Of a DNA stretch of 64,000 nt, positions 1 to 13,252 are shown piece by piece. Each line of letters begins with the position of its first letter. Position 1 is the stretch's first letter. Below the pieces are notes generated by a model, which worked only from the letters and a program-made list of their open reading frames with translations, ran no database searches and was not told where the DNA came from. This stretch comes from Vibrio kanaloae (GTDB lineage Bacteria; Pseudomonadota; Gammaproteobacteria; Enterobacterales; Vibrionaceae), in the NCBI RefSeq assembly GCF_024347535.1, contig NZ_AP025497.1:1-64000 (forward strand), written 5' to 3'. The position numbers and the translations under genes are program-made.

Positions 1-1422
1 GTGTCATCTTCGCTTTGGTTGCAGTGTTTGCAACAGCTTCAAGAAGAGTTACCAGCTACAGAATTCAGTATGTGGGTTCGTCCGCTACAAGCGGAGCTCA
101 ATGACAATACTCTAACTCTATTTGCACCGAACCGGTTTGTACTTGATTGGGTTCGCGATAAGTATCTAAATAGCATTACCCGTTTGCTGCGAGAACATTG
201 CGGTCATGATATTCCACATCTTCATTTTGAGATTGGAAGTAAACGAGCCACTGCGGCAACACCTGAGACTATCGCCCCTGCTAGGACACGTACAGCTGCT
301 GATGTAGCTGCTGAATCGTCAGCTCCTGCGCAGTTACAAGCTCGTAAGCCTGTCCATAATATCTGGCGTGATGAAGAGCCTGTCGCGGTTGACTTGAATC
401 ACCGTTCAAACGTAAACCCAAAACATATGTTCAATAACTTTGTTGAGGGTAAATCAAACCAATTGGGTTTAGCGGCGGCACGTCAGGTTTCAGATAATCC
501 AGGAACGGCCTATAACCCATTGTTTTTATATGGTGGTACTGGTTTAGGTAAAACGCACTTGTTACATGCTGTAGGTAACGCCATTGTTGATAACAAACCA
601 AACGCTAAAGTGGTGTACATGCACTCTGAGCGCTTTGTTCAGGACATGGTAAAGGCGCTACAAAATAACGCGATTGAAGAATTTAAGCGCTACTACCGCA
701 GTGTTGATGCGCTGCTTATCGATGATATCCAATTCTTCGCCAATAAAGAGCGTTCTCAAGAAGAGTTCTTCCATACTTTTAATGCGCTGCTTGAAGGTAA
801 CCAACAGATCATCCTAACGTCTGACCGTTATCCAAAAGAGATCAACGGGGTTGAGGATCGTCTAAAATCTCGCTTCGGTTGGGGTTTGACGGTTGCGATT
901 GAGCCACCAGAGCTTGAGACTCGTGTTGCGATCTTGATGAAGAAAGCAGAAGACCACCAAATTCACCTTGCGGATGAAGTGGCATTCTTTATTGCTAAGC
1001 GTTTACGCTCTAACGTTCGTGAGCTAGAAGGCGCATTGAACCGTGTTATTGCGAATGCAAACTTCACTGGCCGCCCGATCACTATCGATTTCGTGCGTGA
1101 AGCACTGCGTGACCTACTTGCACTGCAAGAAAAGCTGGTCACTATTGATAACATTCAAAAGACAGTAGCCGAGTACTACAAAATCAAAGTCGCTGATCTA
1201 TTGTCTAAGCGTCGTTCTCGTTCTGTTGCTCGTCCACGTCAACTGGCGATGGCATTAGCTAAAGAGCTGACTAACCACAGCTTGCCTGAGATTGGCGATG
1301 CATTCGGTGGTCGTGACCACACGACGGTACTGCACGCTTGCCGTAAGATTGCTCAGCTACGTGAAGAGAGTCACGACATTAAAGAAGACTATTCGAACTT
1401 GATTCGTACACTTTCTTCTTAA
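1..1422 (+). CDS. dnaA: Chromosomal replication initiator DnaA
   Basis: Binds DnaA boxes at oriC and melts the origin to load the replicative helicase. The 473-residue product has the usual N-terminal DnaB-interaction domain, a variable linker (about residues 80-140), an AAA+ domain with Walker A GGTGLGKT near residue 178 and Walker [10 protein letters not shown] near 238, and a C-terminal DNA-binding domain with the signature [15 protein letters not shown]. Length fits the family (E. coli 467). The window starts exactly at the GTG start codon, so the promoter and any upstream DnaA boxes lie outside. It leads the classic dnaA-dnaN-recF-gyrB cluster. The identification is secure; the GTG start follows from the conserved N terminus. 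Confidence 0.98.
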   Translation: MSSSLWLQCLQQLQEELPATEFSMWVRPLQAELNDNTLTLFAPNRFVLDWVRDKYLNSITRLLREHCGHDIPHLHFEIGSKRATAATPETIAPARTRTAADVAAESSAPAQLQARKPVHNIWRDEEPVAVDLNHRSNVNPKHMFNNFVEGKSNQLGLAAARQVSDNPGTAYNPLFLYGGTGLGKTHLLHAVGNAIVDNKPNAKVVYMHSERFVQDMVKALQNNAIEEFKRYYRSVDALLIDDIQFFANKERSQEEFFHTFNALLEGNQQIILTSDRYPKEINGVEDRLKSRFGWGLTVAIEPPELETRVAILMKKAEDHQIHLADEVAFFIAKRLRSNVRELEGALNRVIANANFTGRPITIDFVREALRDLLALQEKLVTIDNIQKTVAEYYKIKVADLLSKRRSRSVARPRQLAMALAKELTNHSLPEIGDAFGGRDHTTVLHACRKIAQLREESHDIKEDYSNLIRTLSS

Positions 1423-1503
1423 TACACAGTATTCTTAACCTTAATAAGCCGAATTTTGGCCACGTACTATTACGCAGTGCCATTTAGACCGTAAGAGCAA
1501 GAT

Positions 1504-2604
1504 ATGAAATTTACCATTGAACGTAGTCATCTGATTAAGCCATTACAACAAGTATCTGGCGCACTCAGTGGCAGGCCAACGCTTCCAATTCTAGGAAACC
1601 TACTGATTAAAGTAGAAGATAACGTGTTGTCGATGACAGCGACGGATCTAGAAGTTGAACTGATCAGCCGTGTAACGCTTGAAGGTGATTTCGAAGCGGG
1701 CAGCATTACCGTACCTTCACGTAAATTCCTAGATATCTGCCGTGGATTGCCAGACAGCTCAGTGATCACTGTGGTATTGGATGGTGACCGTATTCAGGTT
1801 CGCTCTGGTCGTAGCCGCTTCTCATTAGCAACATTACCTGCGGCAGACTTCCCAAACATAGAAGACTGGAGCAGTGAAGTTGAAGTGTCTGTGACACAAG
1901 CTGAATTGCGCGGTCTTATCGAGAAAACACAATTCTCAATGGCGAACCAAGACGTTCGTTACTACCTCAACGGTATGTTGTTCGAGATTGAAGGTTCGAT
2001 CCTGCGCAGTGTGGCGACTGATGGTCACCGTATGGCAGTATCTCAAGCGCAACTTGATGCCGATTTTGCTCAGAAGCAGATCATTGTTCCACGTAAAGGT
2101 GTTCAAGAGCTAGTCAAGCTGTTGGATGCACCTGAACAGCCTGTAACGCTGCAAATTGGTAACTCTAATGTACGCGCTGAAGTGAACAACTATGTCTTCA
2201 CTTCTAAGCTTGTTGATGGTCGTTTCCCTGATTATCGCCGCGTAATGCCGCAGAATACCACCAAGACATTAGAAGCCGGCTGCGATGAGTTACGTTCAGC
2301 GTTTTCTCGCGCGGCGATTCTGTCGAATGAAAAATTCCGTGGTGTTCGCGTTAACCTTGTCGATAGCGAGATGCGTATTACCGCGAACAACCCAGAACAA
2401 GAAGAAGCCGAAGAGGTGTTAGACGTCACCTTCGACGGTGACGCGCTAGAAATTGGCTTCAACGTAAGCTACGTATTGGATGTGCTGAACACACTGCGTT
2501 GTGAACAGGTTCGTATATCAATGTCAGATGCCAATGCGAGTGCTTTGATTGAGAATGCGCAAGATGACAGCGCGATGTACGTTGTTATGCCAATTCGTTT
2601 ATAA
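1504..2604 (+). CDS. dnaN: DNA polymerase III beta sliding clamp
   Basis: Forms the ring-shaped homodimer that tethers DNA polymerase III to DNA. At 366 residues it has the expected length (E. coli also 366), with three clamp domains of roughly 120 residues each and the conserved C-terminal end YVVMPIRL. It begins at an ATG 81 bp after dnaA, preceded by the purine stretch AAGAGCAAG, and is probably co-transcribed with dnaA and recF. Nothing unusual is visible. Confidence 0.98.
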   Translation: MKFTIERSHLIKPLQQVSGALSGRPTLPILGNLLIKVEDNVLSMTATDLEVELISRVTLEGDFEAGSITVPSRKFLDICRGLPDSSVITVVLDGDRIQVRSGRSRFSLATLPAADFPNIEDWSSEVEVSVTQAELRGLIEKTQFSMANQDVRYYLNGMLFEIEGSILRSVATDGHRMAVSQAQLDADFAQKQIIVPRKGVQELVKLLDAPEQPVTLQIGNSNVRAEVNNYVFTSKLVDGRFPDYRRVMPQNTTKTLEAGCDELRSAFSRAAILSNEKFRGVRVNLVDSEMRITANNPEQEEAEEVLDVTFDGDALEIGFNVSYVLDVLNTLRCEQVRISMSDANASALIENAQDDSAMYVVMPIRL

Positions 2605-2686
2605 GCGTTGTTTGTGAATCAACCATGCTTACTGACCAACAACGTTTACCTACTGTGTCGTGATTGAAGATTAATATGAAGACGCT

Positions 2687-6201
<3,515 letters not shown>

Positions 6202-6239
6202 TATCTTTGATACTTCGCTCTTTCGCTTAATTTCTGTGT

Positions 6240-6277
6240 CAGAGGTGCTCACATACATTCGTATGCTCCGCGCCTCT
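6240..6277. repeat. Imperfect intergenic palindrome after gyrB
   Basis: GAGGTGC (6242-6248) pairs with GCGCCTC (6270-6276) and CATAC (6252-6256) pairs with GTATG (6261-6265) around a short ATTC loop. It has no T-run, so it is not itself a terminator. It resembles the small dispersed palindromes common between genes in Vibrio and enterobacteria. Dispersal in this genome cannot be tested from one window. Confidence 0.5.
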
Positions 6278-6330
6278 TCCTTGAACTAAAACGAAATAGC
6301 TTCGTCTCAAAAAACTAAATATATTATTTA

Positions 6331-6359
6331 AAAGACTGCCCGAAATGGCGGTCTTTTTT
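6331..6359 (+). terminator. Intrinsic terminator after gyrB
   Basis: The stem AAAGACTGCC / GGCGGTCTTT with loop CGAAAT is followed by a run of six T. It closes the dnaA-dnaN-recF-gyrB unit. Confidence 0.9.
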
Positions 6360-6412
6360 GTTTTTTAAGTATTTGAAAAATAATGATTTTGGAAAATAAT
6401 TGAAAATAATCC

Positions 6413-6441
6413 CTTGAAACTATTTTGTTCAATCCACATAT
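6413..6441 (+). promoter_or_regulatory. Sigma-32 heat-shock promoter
   Basis: CTTGAAA at 6413-6419 matches the sigma-32 -35 box exactly. After 14 bases comes CCACATAT (6434-6441), one mismatch from the -10 consensus CCCCATNT. Transcription from here would give a leader of about 255 nt before the Hsp20 gene. No equally good sigma-32 site is visible closer to the gene. Confidence 0.8.
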
Positions 6442-6619
6442 CTAGTTGTGAAGAGGATGACTGTCTTGCTCTACAAGAGAAGAAACAGAACCTTCATAAC
6501 CGTTGCTAGAGTATCGCTCAATAGAGGATAACTTTGGCAGCACACAACTTAAAAATTGATTCATTGTCATGTCCCAGCGTTGTCGCCAATAGAGGTGAAA
6601 CCCGAGGAATGCGAATTGA

Positions 6620-6705
6620 ATCTCTTAGCTGTTTACTGGGTCCCACACAGGTTTGATCCAAGTAAAATTCGCAGCTAAGACTATTGCTTACTAAAAGGAT
6701 AGCAT
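6620..6705 (+). promoter_or_regulatory. ROSE-type RNA thermometer in the ibpA leader
   Basis: Two hairpins precede the start codon. The first is long: TCTTAGCTG (6623-6631) pairs perfectly with CAGCTAAGA (6672-6680), extended by TTTACT/AGTAAA. The second, 6681-6702, buries the Shine-Dalgarno AAAGG: CTAT pairs with ATAG, and TTGCT faces AAGG so that G6686 opposes G6698, C6687 pairs with G6697 and U6688 with A6696. A U-Y-G-C-U strand with a G-G pair against the SD is the hallmark of ROSE elements upstream of small heat-shock genes; they melt on heat shock and free the ribosome-binding site. Confidence 0.85.
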
Positions 6706-6706
6706 T

Positions 6707-7141
6707 ATGAGAACTGTAGATTTCACTCCACTTTACCGCAACGCAATCGGCTTCGATCGTCTATTCAACATGATGGAAGCGAACTCATCGAAGAACTCTT
6801 CTGGCGGTTACCCTCCATACAACATCGAGCAAAAAGACGAGAACAACTACCGTATTACTATGGCCGTTGCTGGTTTTGCTGATGACCAATTAGATCTGAC
6901 TCAAAAAGAGAACATGCTAATTGTGAAAGGTGAGCGTAACGCAGAAGCAGAGAAAACCTTCGTATATCAAGGTATTGCAGAGCGCGATTTCGAGCGTAAA
7001 TTCCAACTGGCTGACTACGTAAAAGTTGTAGGTGCAAGCATGGAAAATGGTCTTCTTCACATCGACCTAGAACGCGAAATCCCAGAAGCGATGCAACCAC
7101 GTAAGATTGCTATCAACGGTAATAGCCTACTAGAAGGTTAA
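6707..7141 (+). CDS. ibpA: Small heat-shock protein, IbpA/Hsp20 family
   Basis: ATP-independent holdase that binds aggregating proteins and passes them to DnaK/ClpB. The 144-residue product has a short N-terminal arm, an alpha-crystallin domain at about residues 35-125 (with [13 protein letters not shown] and a conserved A-x-x-x-NGLL-type strand) and a C-terminal IAI motif of the I-x-I type used for oligomer contacts. The sigma-32 promoter and ROSE leader fit this family. It stands alone between two terminated units. Whether it corresponds to IbpA or IbpB of E. coli cannot be decided; Vibrio usually has one. Confidence 0.93.
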   Translation: MRTVDFTPLYRNAIGFDRLFNMMEANSSKNSSGGYPPYNIEQKDENNYRITMAVAGFADDQLDLTQKENMLIVKGERNAEAEKTFVYQGIAERDFERKFQLADYVKVVGASMENGLLHIDLEREIPEAMQPRKIAINGNSLLEG

Positions 7142-7272
7142 TACCCGTCATACTTGAAGCTACAGCGTTGTTGACGTCGTAAATTCCCCCTAATCACATA
7201 GGTTCCCTATGCTCATAGGGCTGAATTTTCTAGTCGCCTAGCTGAACCCCCAATTATTTAGGGTATTCAAGT
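7141..7272. repeat. Dispersed intergenic palindromic element
   Basis: The ends are inverted repeats: ATACCCGTCATACTTGAAG at the left and ATTATTTAGGGTAT at the right (ending 7266). The centre holds CCCTAATCACATAG facing CTATGCTCATAGGG. This design, with TACTTGAAGCTRCAGCGTTGTTG at the left end, resembles the family of intergenic repeats I know from Vibrio and enterobacteria. It directly abuts the ibpA stop codon, so it would lie in the 3' end of the mRNA. Confidence 0.6.
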
Positions 7273-7299
7273 GACAAAAACTATCGGGAAGTAAAAGTG

Positions 7300-7328
7300 A
7301 AAGAGCACCTCATGAGGTGCTCTTTTTT
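7300..7328 (+). terminator. Intrinsic terminator, ibpA / avtA
   Basis: Perfect stem AAAGAGCACCTC / GAGGTGCTCTTT with a two-base centre, followed by T6. It can act in the plus direction after ibpA; the A-rich 5' side could also serve convergent avtA. Confidence 0.85.
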
Positions 7329-7385
7329 GTTTGTTCTGCCAGCGTCATTCCATAGAGGGGGGAGGTACGACAGAGTAGGGAACCT

Positions 7386-8639
7386 TTATTTACTTTCGCT
7401 GTAAGCCTTTTTCACTTCTTCAGCAATGATCTTAATGCCTTTCTGCATCGCCTCATCATCTTGCACGTAGTTCATACGTAAGCACTGGTGAGCATGATCC
7501 CACTCATCTTCTTGACCGATAAAGAAGTATTCACCCGGAACAATCAATACGCCACGAGCTTTGAGGCGGTCGTACAGCTCCATGGTGGTAATCGGCAGTT
7601 CATCAAACCATAGCCATAAGAAAATCGCGCCTTCAGGCTTGTGGATACGGAAGCGAGGGTCATCGATCGCTTCTTGTAAGAGCTCAACTGCACGTAGCGA
7701 TTTATCTTTATAGAAAGGTTTGATTACCTCGCTGCTTAAGCGCAGTAAATCACCTTTTTCAATCATGTGGTTAGCAATCGCAGGGCCAACACTGTTTGGC
7801 GCTAAGCTGATGATGCCATTCATGTTGGTCAATGCTTGTGTTACTTCTTCACTCGCAATCACGATACCGCAACGCACACCCGGCAAACCAAGCTTAGAAA
7901 GGCTCATGCACAGAATCGTATTTTCATTCCAGAACGGTTCGACATCTTCAAAGATGATGTTTGGAAACGGCAGGCCGTAAGCGTTATCGATCAGCAGTGG
8001 GATGTTGTTTTCACGCGCCAGCTTATCCAGTTTACGCACTTCTTCGTCGGTCAGTACGTTACCTGTTGGGTTAGTTGGACGAGAAGCACAGATAGCGGCA
8101 ACCGAGTCATCAACCTTGAGTTGTTCAAAATCGACGTGGTATTTGAACTGGCGGTTTTCTAGTAACTCGATCTCTGGGTGGTAAGAGATAAAGATATCAT
8201 CATCAATACCCGCGTCGCCGTAGCCTATGTATTCCGGTGCGATCGGCAGTAGGATTTTCTTGTGCGAGCCGTCAGGCTGTTGGCCTGCTAGCAGGTTGAA
8301 TAGGTAGAAGAAGCCACTTTGACTGCCATTAGTCAGGCTGATGTTCTTTTCGCTGATGTCCCAACCATAGGTCTCTTTCAGCATTGCCGCTAACGACTTG
8401 ATGAAGCTGTCTTTGCCCTGCGGACCATCGTAGTTGGCGAGGGCGGCGATGAGTTCTCCATTGGCGAGCATATCGGCACTGGCTTGGTTAAAGTAATCGA
8501 GCATGGCTGGGATGGCGGCTGGGTTGCCACCACCGAGCATGATAGCGCCAGGAGTGCGCAGGCCATCATTCAAATCATCCATTAAACGAGTGATTCCAGA
8601 GTAACGATTAAACTTTTCACCAAACTTAGAGAACTGCAT
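7386..8639 (-). CDS. avtA: Valine-pyruvate aminotransferase
   Basis: PLP enzyme that interconverts valine/2-oxoisovalerate with alanine/pyruvate, giving an alternative route to alanine. The 417 residues equal the E. coli AvtA length. Fold-type I features are present: NGSQSGFF in the cofactor phosphate-binding region, CASRPTNPTGN, DNAYGLPFPN and the Schiff-base lysine in SLSKLGLPGVRCG near residue 249. Its leader contains a GGCAGGC/GCCTGCC hairpin (8687-8705) of unknown purpose. The assignment as AvtA rather than another class I aminotransferase rests on overall resemblance. Confidence 0.9.
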   Translation of the reverse strand: MQFSKFGEKFNRYSGITRLMDDLNDGLRTPGAIMLGGGNPAAIPAMLDYFNQASADMLANGELIAALANYDGPQGKDSFIKSLAAMLKETYGWDISEKNISLTNGSQSGFFYLFNLLAGQQPDGSHKKILLPIAPEYIGYGDAGIDDDIFISYHPEIELLENRQFKYHVDFEQLKVDDSVAAICASRPTNPTGNVLTDEEVRKLDKLARENNIPLLIDNAYGLPFPNIIFEDVEPFWNENTILCMSLSKLGLPGVRCGIVIASEEVTQALTNMNGIISLAPNSVGPAIANHMIEKGDLLRLSSEVIKPFYKDKSLRAVELLQEAIDDPRFRIHKPEGAIFLWLWFDELPITTMELYDRLKARGVLIVPGEYFFIGQEDEWDHAHQCLRMNYVQDDEAMQKGIKIIAEEVKKAYSESK

Positions 8640-8835
8640 TACTTATTTTACCTAATTCATTGTGATTGCTTGTTATGTGTCATTAAGGCAGGCCTTATGC
8701 CTGCCATCAGTGTATTCCTTGAACATACCGCAATGTTTTTGCGACGCATAGCGCCAAATGCTCTAACACGAAAAAAACTTCTATAAAGTTTAGCTAATGA
8801 GTGTTCGCTTTCTTATTGAACGAGTGTTTTGTGAT

Positions 8836-8866
8836 CAAAAAAGGAGAAGCTGAGCTTCTCCTTTTA
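8836..8866 (-). terminator. Intrinsic terminator after the alpha-amylase gene
   Basis: The stem AAGGAGAAGCT / AGCTTCTCCTT on the minus strand is followed by a run of six T. It lies 30 bp beyond the amylase stop codon. Confidence 0.85.
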
Positions 8867-8893
8867 GTTTCTACGGTTTATTTTAATGAACGT

Positions 8894-10981
8894 TTATTTC
8901 GAACCGGTATAGACAACCAACACCTTGTCATCTTTATATTGGCGCTCGAAGGCGTAATAGCCCTTGCTGTTGCGGATGATGTGCTTACCTTGCGCGACAG
9001 CTGGGTGGCGTTGGCGGAATTGGCCAAGGGTTTGCCAGTGGTCTAACAGTTGCGCTCGTTCGCCTGTGATTTGATCCCAAGGCATATCAGAGCGAGTGCC
9101 TTGCATAGGGTCGGAACCTGTTGGGCCAAAGTCTCGTGCAATTTCGTCGCCGTAATAGATCTGCACCGCCCCCGGAGCCAGCATCAATGCGTTTGCTGCC
9201 TTGGTCTGTTTGGCAAAGTCGCTGCCGTGCTGTGTCCAGAATAGCGAGGTGTCGTGAGACGATAGGTAACTCAGAACGTTGAATTCGCTGTCGTTGTTGA
9301 TCTTATCTGCGTAGCGAAGGTAGTCAGCATCGAGATCAGACAAGCACTTAAGCGCCTTGGGTGCGATATCACTTTGGAATTCAAAGTTGATGATCGAATC
9401 AAAGCCGTTAGCGAAGTAATCGGATTTCACAACGCTGTGCGCCCACACTTCACCTGTCATCCAAAAAGGCAGGTCATCCAGGGCTTTGTCTGGGTTGTTC
9501 TGCTTCCATTCTGCAAGCGCTTGGTTAGTGCTCTCTTTAAGCTCTGCCCATGCTTCGAGTTCAACGTGTTTAGCGGTATCGACTCTGAAACCATCGACAC
9601 CATATTCGCGCACCCAATCCGATAACCAAGTGATTAAATGGTCACGAGGTGTTTTGAGTTCATCGGTCGCGCTGGTGGATTTATTACGATAGAAGTTAGG
9701 CAGTCCGGTTGTCTCTGTCGATTCTGTTTTGAAATCGGGCAGGTGCGCCAAAGACATGGTGAGGTTATTGTAACCCGGAGAGTCATAGGCGCCGATATCG
9801 CTGCGTAGCCAAGCTTTGCCCCACCACTTTTCCCACGCTTCTTTGTCGCTGTAAGAGATGTAGTTGTTGAAGTAGTGCCAGTTCTGACCTTTAGTGGGCT
9901 GCCAGTCTGTCCAGTTTTCGCCAAGTGTTTGTTTGGCTTCTTCATCAGTTAGGTTGAGCTTACCAAAATCAAACTCTTGCATGTCGGCAAGCGTCGCATA
10001 GCCTGTATGGTTCATTACCACATCCCAAACAACGCGAATGCCTTTGCTGTGCGCGGTATCGATGAAGTTTTTCAGCTCGTCTTCGGTGCCCATGTTGTCA
10101 TCGATCTTGGTCCAGTCTTGATGGTAGTAACCGTGGTAGCCGTAGTGTTTGAAGTCACCGCGATCACCGCCGCCAACCCAGCCGTGGATTTGCTCTAACG
10201 GAGACGTTATCCAGATAGCATTAGCACCGAGTGATTCTATGTAGTCGAGTTTTTCGGTTAAGCCTGCCAAGTCACCACCGTGGAAGGTACCGATTTCGTC
10301 TTGTCCATCTTGGCTGCGACTATAACTGTTGTCGTTATCAGGATTACCATTATGGAAACGGTCAGTCATTACGAAGTAAACCGTGGCGTTATCCCAACTA
10401 AAGTCAGCTTTGGTTTCTGGTTCTACTTTCTCAAGCAGCAGAACACCTTGGCTGTTTTCTGCAGGCTGCATGGTGACGCTGCCATTCGTTACTGTGACTT
10501 GTTTGCCTGAAAGAGCGTCTCTTACCACGGTGCCATCATCAAAGGTTTGAGCAACGTCGATGGTCGTTGGCTCGTCACTAGGAACCGGACAAGCAAAGCT
10601 TTGTACTTGTTGTTGCTTCGGTTTTATTTGAACCGTCAGCTCATTGGTCTGTGGGTTGAGCGTAAACTGATAGGTGTTAGCGCGAAAGACCTTGATATCT
10701 AATTCAGACTTCTCGGCGCAGTCGTCTAGGCGAAGGGGTTTATTGAATTTGATGCGGTTTTCTTCAGCCAGCGCATAGTTGGTGCCACAGGTCTTTTGAG
10801 TATCGCCGATAGAGAAGGTATAGCTACCTTTAGCGAGTTCCTGTTCAGCAATAACAGTGCCTTTACCGGATGATTCGAATACGACAGTGTCGTTATCAAT
10901 CGTCAGCAGTAGGTTGTTGTCATTGGTTTGGCTGCATGCGCTGAGTGCGAGTATTGAAAGCGCGAGTACTGTTTTTTTCAT
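8894..10981 (-). CDS. malS: Lipoprotein alpha-amylase, GH13 (MalS-like)
   Basis: Hydrolyses alpha-1,4-glucans in the envelope. The start at 10981 (MKKTVLALSILALSACSQ) is preferred over an upstream in-frame ATG because it is preceded by GGGAAGGGAACA and gives a signal peptide with lipobox LSAC. The mature part begins with a roughly 170-residue beta-rich region containing paired cysteines, then a GH13 barrel. Its conserved regions are DVVMNH (about 318), nucleophile Asp in GFRVDTAKH (about 466), acid/base Glu in TGEVWAH (about 510) and the third Asp in YLSSHD (about 573). Length (695 residues) is near E. coli MalS (676), a periplasmic amylase; the lipid anchor here is inferred from the lipobox. 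Confidence 0.85.
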   Translation of the reverse strand: MKKTVLALSILALSACSQTNDNNLLLTIDNDTVVFESSGKGTVIAEQELAKGSYTFSIGDTQKTCGTNYALAEENRIKFNKPLRLDDCAEKSELDIKVFRANTYQFTLNPQTNELTVQIKPKQQQVQSFACPVPSDEPTTIDVAQTFDDGTVVRDALSGKQVTVTNGSVTMQPAENSQGVLLLEKVEPETKADFSWDNATVYFVMTDRFHNGNPDNDNSYSRSQDGQDEIGTFHGGDLAGLTEKLDYIESLGANAIWITSPLEQIHGWVGGGDRGDFKHYGYHGYYHQDWTKIDDNMGTEDELKNFIDTAHSKGIRVVWDVVMNHTGYATLADMQEFDFGKLNLTDEEAKQTLGENWTDWQPTKGQNWHYFNNYISYSDKEAWEKWWGKAWLRSDIGAYDSPGYNNLTMSLAHLPDFKTESTETTGLPNFYRNKSTSATDELKTPRDHLITWLSDWVREYGVDGFRVDTAKHVELEAWAELKESTNQALAEWKQNNPDKALDDLPFWMTGEVWAHSVVKSDYFANGFDSIINFEFQSDIAPKALKCLSDLDADYLRYADKINNDSEFNVLSYLSSHDTSLFWTQHGSDFAKQTKAANALMLAPGAVQIYYGDEIARDFGPTGSDPMQGTRSDMPWDQITGERAQLLDHWQTLGQFRQRHPAVAQGKHIIRNSKGYYAFERQYKDDKVLVVYTGSK

Positions 10982-11101
10982 TGTTCCCTTCCCCTGAATA
11001 AACAGGTCAGTTATAGCAAACAATGCCCTCTACAGTCTGAGCGCTGATTCATTCAGATAATCAATAACACCTCTACAAACAAATGCTTGGTTCACAAAAA
11101 C

Positions 11102-11127
11102 AAAAAGGGAAGCTTTCGCTTCCCTTT
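11102..11127 (-). terminator. Intrinsic terminator after glyS
   Basis: Minus-strand stem AAAGGGAAGC / GCTTCCCTTT with a GAAA-type loop, followed by five T. It lies about 60 bp past the glyS stop. Confidence 0.8.
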
Positions 11128-11183
11128 GGGTGTTTACTGTTAATTACTCAGAGTATGACTTAGAGTAACTGTCTCACTCGTGC

Positions 11184-13250
11184 TTATTTTTGCAGTAGAG
11201 AGATGTCAGCAATCTGTAGGAACAGGTTACGCAGGTTGTTCAGTAGCGTTAGACGGTTCTTCTTAAGCGCTTCGTCATCAGCCATCACCATTACGTTATC
11301 GAAGAATGCATCAACCGGTTCACGTAGATCAGCAAGCTTGCTTAGGGCTTCTTGGTAGTTGCCTGTAGCGAATGCGGGTTCTAGTGCTTCTGTCATTACT
11401 TCAACGTTTTCAGCCAGTGCTTTCTCTGCGTCTTCTTGAAGAAGTGTTAGGTCGATGTCAGCTGGTAGCTCGCCATCGAATTTCGCAAGGATGTTACCTA
11501 CACGCTTGTTCGCTGCTGCTAGTGCTTCTGCTGCTTCCAGTTCACGGAAGTGAGAAACCGCTTTAACACGTTGGTCAAAGTCAGCTGGCTTAGTTGGACG
11601 ACGTGCTAGTACCGCTTGAATGATATCAACGCTGAAACCAGCATCTTGGTACCATGCGCGGAAACGACCTAGCATGAAGTCGATAACGTCAGCTTCTACG
11701 TTGTCGTTAGTCAGCTTGTCGCCTAGTAGCTCTTTCGCTTTACCGATCAGATCCGTTAAGTCTAGGTTGTAGCCGTTTTCAACGATGATACGTAGTACAC
11801 CTAGTGATGCACGACGTAGAGCGAATGGGTCAGAACCTTTTGGTGCTTGGCCAATACCGAAGATACCTACGATAGTGTCTAGCTTGTCTGCCATTGCAAC
11901 TGCTGAAGAGATCCCCGTGCTTGGTAGGTCGTCACCAGCGAAACGAGGCATGTACTGCTCGTAAAGTGCCAGTGCAACTTGCTCGTCTTCACCATCGTGA
12001 GTCGCGTAGTGCATGCCCATTACACCTTGTGTATCCGTGAATTCGAATACCATAGATGTCATTAGGTCACACTTAGCCAGTAGGCCTGCGCGCTTAGACT
12101 TCTCAACGTCAGCATCGATTTGCTCAGCGATGTAGCCAGCAAGTTCTGTGATGCGGTCTGTTTTGTCCTTAATAGTACCAAGCTGCTTCTGGAAGATAGC
12201 TTGGTCTAGCTCGGGAAGACGGTCGATCAGCGGACGCTTACGGTCTGTGTTGAAGAAGAACTCAGCATCAGCAAGACGTGGACGTACCACTTTCTCGTTA
12301 CCTTCGATAACGTGACGAGGCTCTTTAGACTCGATGTTTGATACGAAGATAAAGTTAGGAAGTAGCTTCTTGTTTTCGTCGTAAACAGGGAAGTACTTTT
12401 GGTCACCTTTCATGGTGTAAACCAAAGCTTCAGAAGGTACTTTTAGGAACTCTTCTTCAAACTTCGCTGTAAGTACTACTGGCCATTCAACCAGAGACGT
12501 TACTTCTTCAACAAGGTCATCTTCTAGGTCAGCTTTACCGCCAACCGCTGCTGCCGCTTTTTGAGAGTCAGCAAGGATGATCGCTTTACGCGCTTCGTAA
12601 TCCGCCATTACTTTACCGCGCTCTTCTAGGATCGCAGGGTATTGGTCAGCAGAGTCGATTGTGAACTCTTGTTCGCCCATGAAACGGTGGCCACGGATAG
12701 TACGAGCAGATGCTACGCCTAGGATTTCGCCTTCAACAAGCTCATCACCTAGTAGTACTGTCAGTGTTTTTACTGGACGGATAAATTGAATGTCTGAGTT
12801 ACCCCAGCGCATTGCTTTAGGAATTGGTAGGCCAGCCAGTGCTTTCGCAGCGATGTCCATCACCAATTCTTGAACTGGTTTGCCAGCTACTTCTTGTTTG
12901 AAAAGAAGCCACTCGCCTTTGTCTGTTTTCAGACGGTCAGCTTGTTCAACAGTGATACCGTTACCGCGAGCCCAGCCTTGTGCCGCTTTCGTTGCGTTGC
13001 CTTCCGCATCGAATGCTACTGAGATTGCAGGGCCACGCTTTTCAACCACTTTGTCCGCTTGGCCTTCAGCCAGTGCTGTTACTTTAAGTGCAAGGCGGCG
13101 AGGTGCTGCATACCATTTCACGCCTTCGTGAGAAAGCTCAGCTGTTTTAAGACCCGCTTCAAAGTTAGCAGCAAAGGCTTCTGCTAGAGAACGAAGTGCC
13201 GTTGGTGGAAGCTCTTCCGTACCCAGTTCAATTAGAAAATTCTTCGCCAT
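11184..13250 (-). CDS. glyS: Glycine-tRNA ligase beta subunit
   Basis: Beta subunit of the alpha2beta2 bacterial glycyl-tRNA synthetase; it supplies tRNA binding while the alpha subunit activates glycine. The 688 residues match the family (E. coli 689). The conserved N-terminal [16 protein letters not shown], the [16 protein letters not shown] segment, the FVSNIES region and the C-terminal [14 protein letters not shown] anticodon-binding segment are all visible. It follows glyQ by 2 bp, so the pair is co-transcribed and probably translationally coupled. Confidence 0.97.
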   Translation of the reverse strand: MAKNFLIELGTEELPPTALRSLAEAFAANFEAGLKTAELSHEGVKWYAAPRRLALKVTALAEGQADKVVEKRGPAISVAFDAEGNATKAAQGWARGNGITVEQADRLKTDKGEWLLFKQEVAGKPVQELVMDIAAKALAGLPIPKAMRWGNSDIQFIRPVKTLTVLLGDELVEGEILGVASARTIRGHRFMGEQEFTIDSADQYPAILEERGKVMADYEARKAIILADSQKAAAAVGGKADLEDDLVEEVTSLVEWPVVLTAKFEEEFLKVPSEALVYTMKGDQKYFPVYDENKKLLPNFIFVSNIESKEPRHVIEGNEKVVRPRLADAEFFFNTDRKRPLIDRLPELDQAIFQKQLGTIKDKTDRITELAGYIAEQIDADVEKSKRAGLLAKCDLMTSMVFEFTDTQGVMGMHYATHDGEDEQVALALYEQYMPRFAGDDLPSTGISSAVAMADKLDTIVGIFGIGQAPKGSDPFALRRASLGVLRIIVENGYNLDLTDLIGKAKELLGDKLTNDNVEADVIDFMLGRFRAWYQDAGFSVDIIQAVLARRPTKPADFDQRVKAVSHFRELEAAEALAAANKRVGNILAKFDGELPADIDLTLLQEDAEKALAENVEVMTEALEPAFATGNYQEALSKLADLREPVDAFFDNVMVMADDEALKKNRLTLLNNLRNLFLQIADISLLQK

Positions 13251-13252
13251 GA

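Noticed and set aside
6457..6531. Short ORF (MTVLLYKRRN...) in the ibpA leader
   Set aside because: AGAGG touches the ATG with no proper spacing, the product is not recognisable, and the region is better explained as a structured heat-shock leader.
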